Source of the DNA: an uncultured Actinomycetes bacterium
Lineage (GTDB): Bacteria > Actinomycetota > Thermoleophilia > RBG-16-64-13
NCBI GenBank assembly: GCA_937148845.1
Contig: CAKZRW010000094.1
Span: 1 to 43,104 of the forward strand
Reading direction: 5' to 3'
DNA length: 43,104 bases
Part shown: positions 8,858-17,654 of the stretch, one piece after another
Layout of the letters: the number at the start of each line of letters is the position of its first letter
How positions within the stretch are numbered: the first letter of the stretch is position 1
The notes under the pieces: model-generated
What the model saw: the letters and a program-made list of their open reading frames with translations, nothing else
Database searches by the model: none
What the model was told of the DNA's origin: nothing
Translations under genes and position numbers: made by a program

Positions 8858-10720
8858 ATGTGCCCCCGCATCAAGGACAAGAGTGTGCAGGCGGTGCTGC
8901 AGGCTGTCGACATCGTTGATGTGGTGTCGGGATACACCAGTCTGCGCAAGCGGGGTGCCACCTACACAGGGCTCTGTCCCTTCCATCAGGAGAAGACTCC
9001 CTCCTTCACGGTGAGTGCCGACAAGGGCCTCTACTACTGCTTCGGTTGCGGTGAGGGCGGGGATGCCGTCCGTTTCCTCGAACGCATGGAGAACCTTTCC
9101 TTCTCTGAGGTCATCGAACAGCTGGCGGAAAGATATGGCGTCCCCCTAGAGTATGAAGAGGGAAAAGGTGCGGACGCGGCTGGCCGGGACCGAGAGGCCC
9201 GGATCCTTCTACTGCTCGAGAAGGCGGCCACGTTTTACGAGAGATACCTGTGGGAAACATCAAACGGCAAGGCAGCCCAGGAGTATCTCCGCAAGCGGGG
9301 CCTGAAAGAAGAGGTGTGCCGGGCCTTCCGTCTGGGCTACGCACCGGACGAGTGGAGAGGACTTCAGCGGCGGGCGACGAAAGAAGGCTTCTCCGACCGA
9401 GAGCTTGAAGACGCGGGACTGGTGGTTCGCCAGTCGGGCCATGTTTACGACCGGTTCCGCGGGCGGTTGATGTTTCCTCTGGTCGATCATCGGGGGCGTG
9501 TGGTCGGATTCGGAGGCAGGACTCTCAAAGACGAGAACCCCAAGTATCTGAATTCCCCTGAAGGGCCGCTCTATCAGAAAGGCCATCTCCTGTATGGGCT
9601 GTACCAGGCGCGTAAAGCCATCGCAGATGCCGACGAGGTGATCGTCGTGGAGGGTTACACCGATGTTCTGGCTCTGGCTCAGTCCGGGACGCCGAACGTG
9701 GTGGCTTCCATGGGTACTGCCTTGACCGAGGCCCAGCTGGCCTTGATGACCCGCTTCACCAAGAACATCACTTTCATGTTCGATGCTGATCGGGCCGGGA
9801 CGGATGCCGCTCTACGCTCAGGCGACCTGGCGCGCAACCAGTCCCTGCGACCTATGGTGGCGCTGCTGCCCAAAGGCATGGATCCGGCTGAGGTGGCCGT
9901 GGCGGGGGGGCGGAGCGCCGTGGAGCAGGTGTTGAGAGACAAGAGGTCCCTGCTACGGTTCGAACTCGAGCATACCCTTGACCACAGTGAGCTCTCGACC
10001 CCCGAAGGAAGGGTCCAGGCCTTCGAGAGAGTGCGACAGATCCTCGACCGGGTCAGTTCGCTCAAAGAGCGGGAGGAGGAGATCCCGGTGGTCGCCGATC
10101 GGTTGCGACTGGCTCCGGAGAGTGTGGCCTTACTTCTAAGAGGAAGGCCGGAGCGGAGACGCCCGGTCTCCCCGGTGGGCATAAACAAACCGCCAGTTCC
10201 TGCTCGGGGGGAGAGCGCTCTTTCCCAGAGACTCCTGTCCCAAGCGACTGCTGTGGAGCGTGACTTCTTAGTGGCTGCGGTCTGTCACCCGGAGCGGGCG
10301 GCCGTACTCCTTCAGACTTTGACCCCAGAACACTTCGCCGACCCCAGTAACCGCGAGGTGTTCCTGGGGGTGAAGGAGGCGTTCGCTGTTCTGAAGAGCG
10401 GCGCCAAGGACGCCAGGGCTGAGGCGATGGCGCAGCTCAGGGCTCAAGCGACGGGTGACTCCGAAGCTGGTCGTCTGTTCGTGCGTCTGGTGCTGGAAGC
10501 AGACCGCGGTCGTTACCGAGCCGCTGTCCTCGAAGAACTGCACCTGCGGGTACAAGAGCAGTACCTGAACAGGGCCATAAGGGGTCTCCGCCGCTCCTTG
10601 GAGCAGGGGGACGAGTCTGTGGAAACCCAGCAAAGGCTTTTCCATCTCGAAAGGCTGTTGCAGGCGGTGCGTTCGAGCCTGCTCCAGCTTGACCCCGAAG
10701 AAGGGCTGGCGGAGGACTGA
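8858..10720 (+). CDS. dnaG: DNA primase
   Basis: Makes RNA primers at the replication fork with the replicative helicase. The 620-residue protein has the N-terminal zinc-binding domain (C40, H43 in CPFH; C61, C64 in CFGC), the RNA polymerase catalytic core, and a TOPRIM domain whose acidic residue E265 lies in VVEGYTDVLAL. Further acidic TOPRIM residues lie in FMFDADRAG. A helicase-interacting C-terminal domain follows a Pro/Arg linker near residue 430. The ATG at 8858 follows GGAGGTG by 8 bases. It lies between dgt and rpoD in the classical macromolecular-synthesis arrangement. Confidence 0.96.
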   Translation: MCPRIKDKSVQAVLQAVDIVDVVSGYTSLRKRGATYTGLCPFHQEKTPSFTVSADKGLYYCFGCGEGGDAVRFLERMENLSFSEVIEQLAERYGVPLEYEEGKGADAAGRDREARILLLLEKAATFYERYLWETSNGKAAQEYLRKRGLKEEVCRAFRLGYAPDEWRGLQRRATKEGFSDRELEDAGLVVRQSGHVYDRFRGRLMFPLVDHRGRVVGFGGRTLKDENPKYLNSPEGPLYQKGHLLYGLYQARKAIADADEVIVVEGYTDVLALAQSGTPNVVASMGTALTEAQLALMTRFTKNITFMFDADRAGTDAALRSGDLARNQSLRPMVALLPKGMDPAEVAVAGGRSAVEQVLRDKRSLLRFELEHTLDHSELSTPEGRVQAFERVRQILDRVSSLKEREEEIPVVADRLRLAPESVALLLRGRPERRRPVSPVGINKPPVPARGESALSQRLLSQATAVERDFLVAAVCHPERAAVLLQTLTPEHFADPSNREVFLGVKEAFAVLKSGAKDARAEAMAQLRAQATGDSEAGRLFVRLVLEADRGRYRAAVLEELHLRVQEQYLNRAIRGLRRSLEQGDESVETQQRLFHLERLLQAVRSSLLQLDPEEGLAED

Positions 10721-10748
10721 CCCTGAAGAAGGCCGGGCGGAGGGGTGA
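10691..10748 (+). repeat. Imperfect 28-base-period tandem duplication at the dnaG/rpoD junction
   Basis: Bases 10691-10720 (last codons of dnaG) and 10719-10748 (rpoD leader) match at about 25 of 30 positions by eye. The second copy contains the GGAGGGG used as the rpoD ribosome-binding site. This looks like a local duplication that supplied the rpoD leader. Confidence 0.65.
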
Positions 10749-10753
10749 CCAAG

Positions 10754-11827
10754 ATGAGCGACATCGCTGATGAGGTCCTGCAAGAAGTCCTGCGACAGGC
10801 TCGGCTGCGCGGGTCGCTTACGTTGAGCGAGCTGGGCGGCTTGATCGAAGATGCTGACCTGGCTCCCGACGACCTGGAGTTCATCTACTCCCTACTCAGC
10901 GAGATGGGCGTAGAGATTGTCGATGAGCGGGCAGAGGACCTGGACGACTTCTCGGAGGAAGAGGAGTTCTTGGAGCAACTCGATGTCACCATCGATCCCA
11001 CCGTAGACGACCCGGTACGTATGTACTTGCGGGAGATCGGGCAGATACCGCTCCTGACCCCGGAGGAAGAGATCGAGCTTGCCAAGCTCATCGAGAAGAA
11101 GGACGTCGAGGCTAAACGGCGACTGACCGAGGCCAACTTACGCCTGGTCGTCTCCATCGCCAAGCGGTACATGGGGAGAGGCCTACTCTTCCTCGACCTC
11201 ATCCAGGAGGGAAACCTCGGCCTGATCCGGGCCGTAGAAAAATTCGACTACCGGATGGGGTTCAAGTTCTCTACCTATGCCACCTGGTGGATCCGGCAAG
11301 CGGTGACCCGGGCCATCGCTGACCAGGCGCGCACCATCCGGGTCCCTGTACATGCCGTGGAGACCATGAACAAGCTCTGCAAGACCCAGCGAGAGTTCCA
11401 GCAGCGTAACGGGCGGGAACCGACTGTGGAGGAGCTGGCTGGACTAGTCGGCCTGACGCCTACCAAAGTGGAGGAACTTCTGAAGGCAGCGCAGGAGCCG
11501 GTATCTTTGGAGACGCCGGTGGGAGATGAAGAGGACTCAGAGCTGGGGGATTTCATCGCCGATCTTGACACTGACTCTCCGCTGGAGCAGGTGTTCCGGG
11601 AGATCCGCAGAGAGGAACTGTTCAAGGTGCTGGAGAATCTGCCGGAACGGGACCGCAAGGTCCTCGAGCTCCGCTTCGGTCTCAAAGGCGAGCGTCCGCG
11701 CACTCTGGAAGAGGTGGGAGAGCGTTTCGGAGTCACGCGGGAGCGTATCCGGCAGCTAGAGGCCAAGACCCTCAACCGGTTGAAGAACTTCCGCGCAGCC
11801 CAAGGCTTGCGCGATCTCGAGAGCTGA
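10754..11827 (+). CDS. rpoD: RNA polymerase sigma-70 factor, RpoD-like (first copy)
   Basis: Primary-type sigma factor directing RNA polymerase to -35/-10 promoters. The ATG at 10754 has GGAGGGG 8 bases upstream; the in-frame GTG at 10745 overlaps that ribosome site and is less likely. The 357-residue protein has an acidic N-terminal region 1.1, region 1.2 ([17 protein letters not shown]), region 2 ([40 protein letters not shown]), region 3 and region 4.2 ([18 protein letters not shown]). Position after dnaG argues that this is the housekeeping sigma. A second close homologue lies at 16447-17556, so which is primary cannot be settled here. Confidence 0.93.
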   Translation: MSDIADEVLQEVLRQARLRGSLTLSELGGLIEDADLAPDDLEFIYSLLSEMGVEIVDERAEDLDDFSEEEEFLEQLDVTIDPTVDDPVRMYLREIGQIPLLTPEEEIELAKLIEKKDVEAKRRLTEANLRLVVSIAKRYMGRGLLFLDLIQEGNLGLIRAVEKFDYRMGFKFSTYATWWIRQAVTRAIADQARTIRVPVHAVETMNKLCKTQREFQQRNGREPTVEELAGLVGLTPTKVEELLKAAQEPVSLETPVGDEEDSELGDFIADLDTDSPLEQVFREIRREELFKVLENLPERDRKVLELRFGLKGERPRTLEEVGERFGVTRERIRQLEAKTLNRLKNFRAAQGLRDLES

Positions 11828-11917
11828 CTGCACAGGCTGGCGTCGAACCGACCGACCCGTTTTGCAGCCGAGGACGCTGGCGGTCGAGAGACTGAGCCGG
11901 CGGCATCGGTAAGCCGG

Positions 11918-11929
11918 CAGTCGCGACTG
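11918..11929. repeat. Palindrome in the rpoD-cspA intergenic region
   Basis: CAGTCGCGACTG is a perfect 12-base palindrome in the 269-base gap between rpoD and the cold-shock gene. The gap also holds a weak promoter-like pair (TTGACC at 11977, TACTCT at 12001, 18-base spacer). Nothing else in the gap is recognisable; part of it could be a cold-shock mRNA leader. Confidence 0.35.
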
Positions 11930-12096
11930 GCTGGTCGCGGCGGTAGGCCAGCTCTGGAATGGCTGTGACGGGCGTCTTGACCTCCACCATTCCTTTCGGC
12001 TACTCTGTCGCGGCGTGTCCGAGAATCGCGGACCGCGTGCATCAAGTGGGGTGGGCCGGACGCCGTGTCGCCCCGAAACTTACGGAGGTTGTTGGG

Positions 12097-12297
12097 TTGG
12101 CTGAGGGGACTGTCAAGTGGTTTAGTCCCGAAAAGGGCTACGGGTTCATCGAACAGCCCGGTGGAGAGGATCTTTTTGTGCACTACACCGAGATACAGAT
12201 GGAAGGCTTTCGGACCCTGACCGAAGGCCAGGCTGTTCGTTTCGACGTGGTCGAGGGTCCCAAGGGCCTGCAGGCAGCGAACGTCTCGCCCGTCTAG
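12097..12297 (+). CDS. csp: Cold-shock protein (CspA family)
   Basis: Small single-stranded nucleic-acid-binding protein acting as RNA chaperone. The TTG at 12097, with GGAGG (12084-12088) 8 bases upstream, gives 66 residues beginning with [19 protein letters not shown]. That is the standard length and N-terminus for CspA; the frame is open further upstream but those residues are unlike the family. RNP1 (KGYGFIEQ) and RNP2 (DLFVHY) are intact. A UUCG-loop terminator follows, so it is probably a monocistronic gene. Confidence 0.92.
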   Translation: MAEGTVKWFSPEKGYGFIEQPGGEDLFVHYTEIQMEGFRTLTEGQAVRFDVVEGPKGLQAANVSPV

Positions 12298-12345
12298 GAC
12301 GGAAGAAGGCTTCCCCAAGGAGGCCTGTCTTCGTGGTCTTTTCCG

Positions 12346-12368
12346 GCCCCGCTTCGGCGGGGCTTTTT
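12346..12368 (+). terminator. Intrinsic terminator of the cold-shock gene
   Basis: Seven-base-pair stem GCCCCGC (12346-12352) with GCGGGGC (12357-12363), a stable TTCG tetraloop, then TTTTT (12364-12368). Confidence 0.9.
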
Positions 12369-12370
12369 GC

Positions 12371-12394
12371 TGTCACGGTCACTGTCACAGTCAC
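12371..12394 (+). repeat. Four tandem hexamers of the form NGTCAC
   Basis: Directly after the csp terminator lie four tandem copies of NGTCAC (first bases T, G, T, A). Too short to interpret; possibly a slippage product or protein-binding repeat. Confidence 0.5.
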
Positions 12395-12450
12395 CGAGAG
12401 GCGCTCTCGACAGGATCGTCTAGGAGGCTAGGAGACTCTACAAAAAGGTC

Positions 12451-12551
12451 TAAAATCCCCGTGGCTACTGCCGATATAAGGGGTGAGAGTTTTCCCATTC
12501 AAAACTCTCCTTTCTCCTCTCGGGCGCCTGGCGTGGGCGCCCTTTTCTTTT
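12451..12551 (+). ncRNA. Candidate short structured transcript upstream of gatCAB
   Basis: A -10-like TAAAAT (12451-12456) precedes a perfect 9-base inverted repeat (GAGAGTTTT 12485-12493, AAAACTCTC 12501-12509). A terminator hairpin follows (GGGCGCC 12522-12528, GGCGCCC 12536-12542) with TTTTCTTTT (12543-12551). This could be a small RNA of about 90 bases or an attenuated leader. I recognise no known RNA family in it. Confidence 0.35.
12522..12551 (+). terminator. Intrinsic terminator upstream of gatC
   Basis: Seven-base-pair GC stem with a 7-base loop (12522-12542), followed by TTTTCTTTT. It ends five bases before a perfect TATAAT, so it separates an upstream transcript from the gat operon promoter. 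Confidence 0.7.
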
Positions 12552-12555
12552 CGGT

Positions 12556-12561
12556 TATAAT
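12556..12561 (+). promoter_or_regulatory. Probable -10 element of the gatCAB promoter
   Basis: TATAAT, a perfect -10 hexamer in a GC-rich context, about 95 bases upstream of gatC. No good -35 is visible because the terminator stem occupies that place. A preceding TCGGT rather than TGN gives little extended -10 support. Confidence 0.5.
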
Positions 12562-12655
12562 CCCTCGGCTTGCGGTGCCGTCTTGGCAGCTTGGCGGCCT
12601 GCGGGCCGTCCGGTCTAGGACCGTGTCGTTCCTTTGTTCAAGGAGGCTTGGGCGG

Positions 12656-12937
12656 ATGATCTCCCGGGAAGAAGTCGAGCATGTGGCGCGACTGGCCCGT
12701 CTCCACTTCGCTGAGGAGGAACTGGTGCGTCTGCAGTCCGAGCTGGGGCGCATAATCAGCTACGTCGAACAGCTGGCCGAGCTCGATCTTTCCGGTGTGG
12801 AAGGCACCTCCCATGCAGTGGCGCTCAAGAACGTCATGCGTCCCGACGAGCCCGCACCCGGGCTCAATCAGGCTGAGGCTACTGTCAACGGCCCGGTGGT
12901 GGAGCGGGGGCAGTTCGTGGTGCCTCGTATCGGCTAG
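12656..12937 (+). CDS. gatC: Asp-tRNA(Asn)/Glu-tRNA(Gln) amidotransferase subunit C
   Basis: Small subunit of the GatCAB complex, which converts mischarged Glu-tRNA(Gln) and/or Asp-tRNA(Asn) to the correct amide. The ATG at 12656 follows AGGAGG by 9 bases and gives 93 residues, the usual size, starting ISREEVEHVARLARLHF. The frame is open upstream but runs through the terminator and promoter, so the longer reading is wrong. First gene of gatC-gatA-gatB. Confidence 0.94.
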   Translation: MISREEVEHVARLARLHFAEEELVRLQSELGRIISYVEQLAELDLSGVEGTSHAVALKNVMRPDEPAPGLNQAEATVNGPVVERGQFVVPRIG

Positions 12938-12949
12938 GCGGCGATAGCT

Positions 12950-14482
12950 GTGGACGTGACGGGACTGACTGCCTGGGGTTGTCGAGAGCTGCTGGCAAAG
13001 CGGGAGGTTTCGGCCACCGAACTGGTGCGGGCCTACCTGGAGCGCATCTACCGAGTGGACGGGCGCATCCAAGCCTATCTCCTGGTGGACGCCGAGGGGG
13101 CGCTGGCCGCCGCCTCCGCTGTGGATGCCAAGGCGCCGGGGGAGCGCCTCCCCTGGGAAGGCGTGCCTATAGCCCTCAAAGACATTCTATGCGTCAAGGG
13201 GGTGGAGACCACCTGTGCTTCTCGGATCCTCAAGGGGTATCGGCCCCCCTATGACGCTACGGTGGTAGCCAAGCTCCGGGAGGCCGGGCTCATTTTCTTG
13301 GGCAAGTTGAACTTGGACGAGTTCGCCATGGGCAGCTCCACCGAGAACTCGGCTTTCCAGGTCACCCGGAATCCTTGGGACCTGGAACGTGTGCCGGGGG
13401 GGTCGAGCGGTGGCTCTGCTGCTTGTGTGGCCGCCAGTGAAGCGCCGTGGGCACTGGGCAGCGACACGGGGGGCTCCATACGCCAGCCGGCTTCCTTGTG
13501 TGGGGTAGTGGGGCTCAAACCTAGTTATGGGGCTGTGAGCCGTTACGGTTTGGTAGCGTTCGCTAGTTCGCTCGATCAGATCGGACCACTCACCCGCGAC
13601 GTCCGCGACGCGGCTGCCTTGCTGGATCTCATCGCAGGTCGTGACCCTCGCGATTCCACCAGTGTGGGTCTGGCGGAGCCGGTAGGGGTGCCTGACTGGG
13701 GAGGTCTCGACGGGCTGCGCTTCGGGGTCATCACGGAGCTGGGCGGTGAAGCCTGCGAGCCAGGCGTGCAAGAGGTGTTCAGCACGGCAGTGGACGCCAT
13801 CGGGAACCTGGGCGGAATGTGCGAGGAGGTCAGCTTGCCCAGTGTGACCCGGGGGGTCGCCGCCTACTACATCATCGCTCCCTCCGAGGCCAGCTCCAAC
13901 CTAGCCCGCTTCGACGGAGTCCGCTATGGGTACCGGACCCCCCAGGCCGGGGACCTCTATGAGATGTACGTGCGCACACGAAGCGAAGGTTTCGGAGCCG
14001 AAGTCAAACGACGGATAATGATCGGCACCTATGCCCTCTCTGCCGGCTACTACGAAGCCTACTACGCTCAGGCTCAGCGCACCCGGACCCTCATCCGAAA
14101 CGACTTTGCGCGGGCTTTCGAGCGGTTCGACTTCCTTATCTCCCCTACCTCGCCCACCGTGGCCTTCACAGTGGGAGAACGGACCGCGGACCCGCTGGCC
14201 ATGTACTTGAGCGATCTCTGCACCATCCCGGTCAACCTCGCTGGACTTCCTGCCGTGAGTATCCCAGCAGGTTTCTCCGCCGGTCTCCCCGTAGGTCTGC
14301 AGATCATCGGACCCCATTTCTCTGAGAAGAGGCTTCTGGGGGCGGCTCACGCGTTGGAGCAGTATCTGAAGGTGGAGAGGGTGCCTCCGCTGAGCGAAGA
14401 AGCGGCGGGAAGCGCGGCAAGCCGAGCAACCCGTGAACCTGCCGCCCGGGTTACGCTCGAGGACCGCGAGGTGGGAGGATGA
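12950..14482 (+). CDS. gatA: Asp/Glu-tRNA amidotransferase subunit A (glutaminase)
   Basis: Amidase-signature subunit that releases ammonia from glutamine for the GatB transamidation site. The product is 510 residues from the GTG at 12950, 12 bases after gatC; the ribosome site is weak. The catalytic triad is Lys77 (in [10 protein letters not shown]), cis-Ser152 (in GGSSGGS) and Ser176 (in [10 protein letters not shown]), spaced exactly as in characterised GatA. The last 45 residues are Arg/Ala-rich. Its stop overlaps the gatB start by four bases, indicating translational coupling. Confidence 0.96.
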   Translation: MDVTGLTAWGCRELLAKREVSATELVRAYLERIYRVDGRIQAYLLVDAEGALAAASAVDAKAPGERLPWEGVPIALKDILCVKGVETTCASRILKGYRPPYDATVVAKLREAGLIFLGKLNLDEFAMGSSTENSAFQVTRNPWDLERVPGGSSGGSAACVAASEAPWALGSDTGGSIRQPASLCGVVGLKPSYGAVSRYGLVAFASSLDQIGPLTRDVRDAAALLDLIAGRDPRDSTSVGLAEPVGVPDWGGLDGLRFGVITELGGEACEPGVQEVFSTAVDAIGNLGGMCEEVSLPSVTRGVAAYYIIAPSEASSNLARFDGVRYGYRTPQAGDLYEMYVRTRSEGFGAEVKRRIMIGTYALSAGYYEAYYAQAQRTRTLIRNDFARAFERFDFLISPTSPTVAFTVGERTADPLAMYLSDLCTIPVNLAGLPAVSIPAGFSAGLPVGLQIIGPHFSEKRLLGAAHALEQYLKVERVPPLSEEAAGSAASRATREPAARVTLEDREVGG

Positions 14483-15993
14483 GGCAGGACGTGTCCAAGG
14501 CAGGTGGTCTCGTGCCTCTCTTCGGCAACGGCGGGTGGGAGGCGGTCATCGGCCTGGAGATCCATGTTCAACTCAACACCCGCACCAAGATGTTCTGCGG
14601 TTGCCGGGTGACCTTCGGGGAGCCTCCCAACACCCATGTCTGTCCGGTGTGTCTGGGGCACCCAGGGGTACTGCCGGTCATCAACGAGAAGGCCGTCGAG
14701 TACGCCACCCGCATCGCCTTGGCTCTAGAGTGCCGGATCGCAGAACACACCATCTTCCATCGCAAGAATTATTTCTATCCCGATCTGCCGAAGGCCTACC
14801 AGATCTCGCAGTATGACCTTCCGCTGGGAGTGGGTGGCCATTTGGACGTTGAACTGGAAGACGGGACTCTCCTGCCCGTGGGGATCACCCGGGTGCACTT
14901 GGAAGAGGACGCTGGCAAACTGATCCACGCCGGGGGAGCCAGCGGCCGCATCGATGGGGCCGATTATTCTCTGGTCGATTTCAACCGGGGCGGTACCCCT
15001 CTGGTAGAGATAGTCACCGAGCCGGACATCAAGAGTCCCGAACAGGCACGTGCCTTTCTAATGCAGCTTCGCAATCTGGTGAGGCAACTGGGGGTCTCCG
15101 ACGTCAACATGGAGGAGGGATCTCTCCGCTGCGACGCCAACGTCTCGGTCAGGCGGCCGGAAGAACCTTTCGGGACCAAGACCGAGCTCAAGAACATGAA
15201 CTCCTTCCGCTTTCTCCATCATGGGCTGGAAGCCGAGATCGAGCGCCAGATCGCCCTGCTTGAGGCAGGGGAGTCGGTGGTCCAGGAGACCGTGCATTTC
15301 GACCCTGTCACCGGACGGGTCTTCACCCTGCGGGGAAAGGAAGAAGCTCACGACTACCGCTACTTCCCGGAGCCCGATCTGCCTCCTCTCGAACTGAGTC
15401 GGGAGTATGTCGAGCGTATCCGGGCATCGCTTCCGGAGCTACCGGCAGCGCGTAAAGAGAGACTCATCCGCCAGTACGGGCTGAGCTCCAAGGAGGCCGC
15501 CATCCTGGCCGCGGACCGACCGCTGGCCGACTACTTCGAGGCGGTCGCCCAAGCCACTGGGGAACCTCGACTCTCGGCCAACTGGGTATTGGGGGATCTT
15601 TCCGGCTATCTGAACGCCCGCGGACTGGACGTGGAGGCCTGCCCGGTGACGGCCTCCGCTCTGGCCGAACTCCTCGGCTTGGTGTTGGAGGGGACGTTGT
15701 CAGGCAAGATGGCCAAAGAAGTGTTCGAGGCCATGGCGGCTAGCGGCAAGTGTGCCCGGGACATCGTGGCCGAAAGGGGCCTGGGCCAGATCTCTGACGT
15801 GGCGCAGCTCGAAGCCGTCGTGGCTAGGGTGGTGGAGGCCAATCCGGGACCGGCGGAAGAGTATCGGCAGGGCCGGGAGCGGGTCCTCGGTTTCTTCGTA
15901 GGGCAGGTGATGAAAGAGACTGGGGGGCAGGCCAACCCTCAGTTGGTGAACGACCTGCTGAGGAAGCACTTGGGAACGGCCGCCAAGGCTTGA
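14479..15993 (+). CDS. gatB: Asp/Glu-tRNA amidotransferase subunit B
   Basis: tRNA-binding, kinase/transamidase subunit of GatCAB. The 504-residue product contains [13 protein letters not shown], the zinc site region ([18 protein letters not shown]), [16 protein letters not shown], and the C-terminal helical and YqeY-like tail. The ATG at 14479 overlaps gatA, but GGGAGG abuts it directly. The in-frame GTG at 14491 is better spaced and would shorten the protein by four residues. Confidence 0.95.
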   Translation: MRQDVSKAGGLVPLFGNGGWEAVIGLEIHVQLNTRTKMFCGCRVTFGEPPNTHVCPVCLGHPGVLPVINEKAVEYATRIALALECRIAEHTIFHRKNYFYPDLPKAYQISQYDLPLGVGGHLDVELEDGTLLPVGITRVHLEEDAGKLIHAGGASGRIDGADYSLVDFNRGGTPLVEIVTEPDIKSPEQARAFLMQLRNLVRQLGVSDVNMEEGSLRCDANVSVRRPEEPFGTKTELKNMNSFRFLHHGLEAEIERQIALLEAGESVVQETVHFDPVTGRVFTLRGKEEAHDYRYFPEPDLPPLELSREYVERIRASLPELPAARKERLIRQYGLSSKEAAILAADRPLADYFEAVAQATGEPRLSANWVLGDLSGYLNARGLDVEACPVTASALAELLGLVLEGTLSGKMAKEVFEAMAASGKCARDIVAERGLGQISDVAQLEAVVARVVEANPGPAEEYRQGRERVLGFFVGQVMKETGGQANPQLVNDLLRKHLGTAAKA

Positions 15994-16041
15994 AAACCGA
16001 GCCTGCTTCTGGTACCTTGCCTTACCTTTTCTCGAGGGTAG

Positions 16042-16054
16042 GATCTTGAAGATC
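16042..16054. promoter_or_regulatory. Palindrome upstream of the HxlR gene, possible operator
   Basis: GATCTTGAAGATC is a perfect palindrome with 6-base arms about a central G. It lies about 50 bases upstream of the probable start of a winged-helix regulator, so autoregulation is plausible but unproven. Confidence 0.35.
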
Positions 16055-16106
16055 GAAAGACTTGGAGTCGGTTAGTTTGCGATCCTCCAAGGGGGGTGTC
16101 GGCTTC

Positions 16107-16445
16107 GTGCAGTCTACAGATGTACGCCCCGAAGCGTGCCCTGTCCTTAAGACTGCGGATGTCATCTCGGGCAAGTGGACGCTCCTCATCCTGCGTGACC
16201 TTTCTCGGGGTATCAACCGCTTCAGCAGCCTGGAGCGCTCGTTGGTTGGTATCAGCCCCAAGACCCTGTCTGAGCGGCTGAAGTCGCTCGAGCGGGTGGG
16301 CATCATCACTCGCAAGAGTTTTGCCGAAGTCCCGCCTCGAGTGGAATACACGTTGACCGAGATGGGTTGGGACCTCATTCCCCTCATCGAGCAGATGCGT
16401 GAGTACGGTAACAAATGGCTGACTAACGGTCGTCCGAGGGAGTGA
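16107..16445 (+). CDS. HxlR-family winged-helix transcriptional regulator
   Basis: DNA-binding regulator with the HxlR/MarR-like winged helix. With the GTG at 16107 (GGGGGG about 10 bases upstream) the product is 112 residues, typical of the family. The alternative TTG at 16062 adds 15 residues unlike it. Family hallmarks are Cys11 in [20 protein letters not shown], recognition helix [14 protein letters not shown], and wing with [12 protein letters not shown]. The N-terminal Cys often acts as a redox or electrophile sensor in this family. Its stop lies one base before the start of the second sigma factor, so the two are probably co-translated. Confidence 0.85.
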   Translation: MQSTDVRPEACPVLKTADVISGKWTLLILRDLSRGINRFSSLERSLVGISPKTLSERLKSLERVGIITRKSFAEVPPRVEYTLTEMGWDLIPLIEQMREYGNKWLTNGRPRE

Positions 16446-16446
16446 G

Positions 16447-17556
16447 TTGACCGGTTCCCCTGCGTCTGAAGGCTGGCTCCTCAACATAGACGAAGTCGAC
16501 GGCCTGATAGAACAGGGCCGTCTTCGTGGTTACGTCACTGCCCAAGAGATAAGCGACGTTCTGGCCGAGGTCGACCTGACCACGGAGCAGATCGAGATGA
16601 TGTATACCGCCCTGCTCGACCAGGGCATCGACATCGAGCCCGACGGTGACCTCGACTTGGAGGTTCCCCCCGAGCAACTGGAGTGGTCACGCGACGGCGA
16701 AGACCTCGACCTCGGCGACATAGATCTTCCCACTACCGATCCGGTACGCATGTATCTGAAGGAGATCGGGCGGGTCAAGCTGCTCACCGCCCAGCAGGAA
16801 GTCTCCCTTGCCAAGCGCATCGAGCGCGGTGACATCAAGGCCAAGCATGAGCTGACCGAGGCCAATCTGCGCCTCGTCGTCTCGATCGCCAAGCGCTATC
16901 ACACCGACGGCATGAGTTTCCTCGATCTCATCCAAGAAGGCAATCTGGGACTCATCAGGGCGGTGGAGAAGTTCGACTACCGCAAGGGCCATAAGTTCTC
17001 CACCTACGCCACTTGGTGGATCAGGCAGGCCATCACCCGGGCCATTGCCGACAAGGCGCGGACCATCCGCATCCCCGTGCACATGGTGGAGAAGATCAAC
17101 AAGCTCATCCGGGTGCAACGCCAGCTTCTCCAGAACATGGGACGCGAGCCTCTGCCCGAAGAGATAGCGGCCGAAATGGGAATGAGTGACGCCGAGATCA
17201 GAGAGATCCTGCGTATCAGTCAGACCACCGTTTCTCTGGAGACGCCCATAGGTGAAGAAGAGGACTCCGAACTGGGCGACTTCATCGAAGACGAGGACGC
17301 GGTCCGCTCTTTCGATGCGGTGGCTCTGCAGCTGGAGCGCGACGGTGTGAACGAAGCTCTAGCCATGCTGCCGTACCGGGAGCGCAAGGTGATCGAGCTG
17401 AGGTTCGGGCTCAAAGGCGAGCACCCACGCACCCTGGAAGAGGTGGCCAGACGTTTTGGGGTCACCCGAGAACGCATCCGGCAGATCGAGTCCAAAGCGC
17501 TGGCCAAACTGCAGGCGATCGAGAAGACCCGGAATCTGCGTAGCAAGGCCCAGTAA
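16447..17556 (+). CDS. RNA polymerase sigma-70 factor, RpoD-like (second copy)
   Basis: Full-length group 1/2 sigma factor of 369 residues. Region 1.2 is [17 protein letters not shown]; region 2 has [28 protein letters not shown] and [15 protein letters not shown]; region 4.2 has [18 protein letters not shown]. The TTG at 16447 lies one base after the HxlR stop with AGGGAG only four bases upstream; no better start is seen. It is very similar to the sigma factor at 10754-11827 across regions 2-4 and diverges in the N-terminus. Its coupling to a regulator gene suggests a conditional role, but every core motif needed for a primary sigma is present. Confidence 0.9.
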   Translation: MTGSPASEGWLLNIDEVDGLIEQGRLRGYVTAQEISDVLAEVDLTTEQIEMMYTALLDQGIDIEPDGDLDLEVPPEQLEWSRDGEDLDLGDIDLPTTDPVRMYLKEIGRVKLLTAQQEVSLAKRIERGDIKAKHELTEANLRLVVSIAKRYHTDGMSFLDLIQEGNLGLIRAVEKFDYRKGHKFSTYATWWIRQAITRAIADKARTIRIPVHMVEKINKLIRVQRQLLQNMGREPLPEEIAAEMGMSDAEIREILRISQTTVSLETPIGEEEDSELGDFIEDEDAVRSFDAVALQLERDGVNEALAMLPYRERKVIELRFGLKGEHPRTLEEVARRFGVTRERIRQIESKALAKLQAIEKTRNLRSKAQ

Positions 17557-17590
17557 GACACCTTGTTGGCGTCGCTGCTGACCTTACGAA

Positions 17591-17643
17591 GTCAGGCCCC
17601 ACCGGCGGGCTGGCGAGCCTGGGGCCCGGGTAGCAGTCCTGAC
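17591..17643 (+). promoter_or_regulatory. Hairpin-forming leader before copA
   Basis: GGCCCCA (17595-17601) pairs with TGGGGCC (17620-17626), with an inner GGC/GCC. GTCAGG (17591-17596) can alternatively pair with CCTGAC (17638-17643). The arms overlap, so the two structures exclude one another, and the second ends two bases before the copA ribosome site. It may be a sigma-gene terminator without T-run or a translational control element. Confidence 0.35.
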
Positions 17644-17654
17644 GAAGGAGCTGT

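Noticed and set aside
12395-12655. T-box leader before gatCAB
   Set aside because: A terminator is present, but I found neither a TGGNACC T-box sequence nor a specifier stem.
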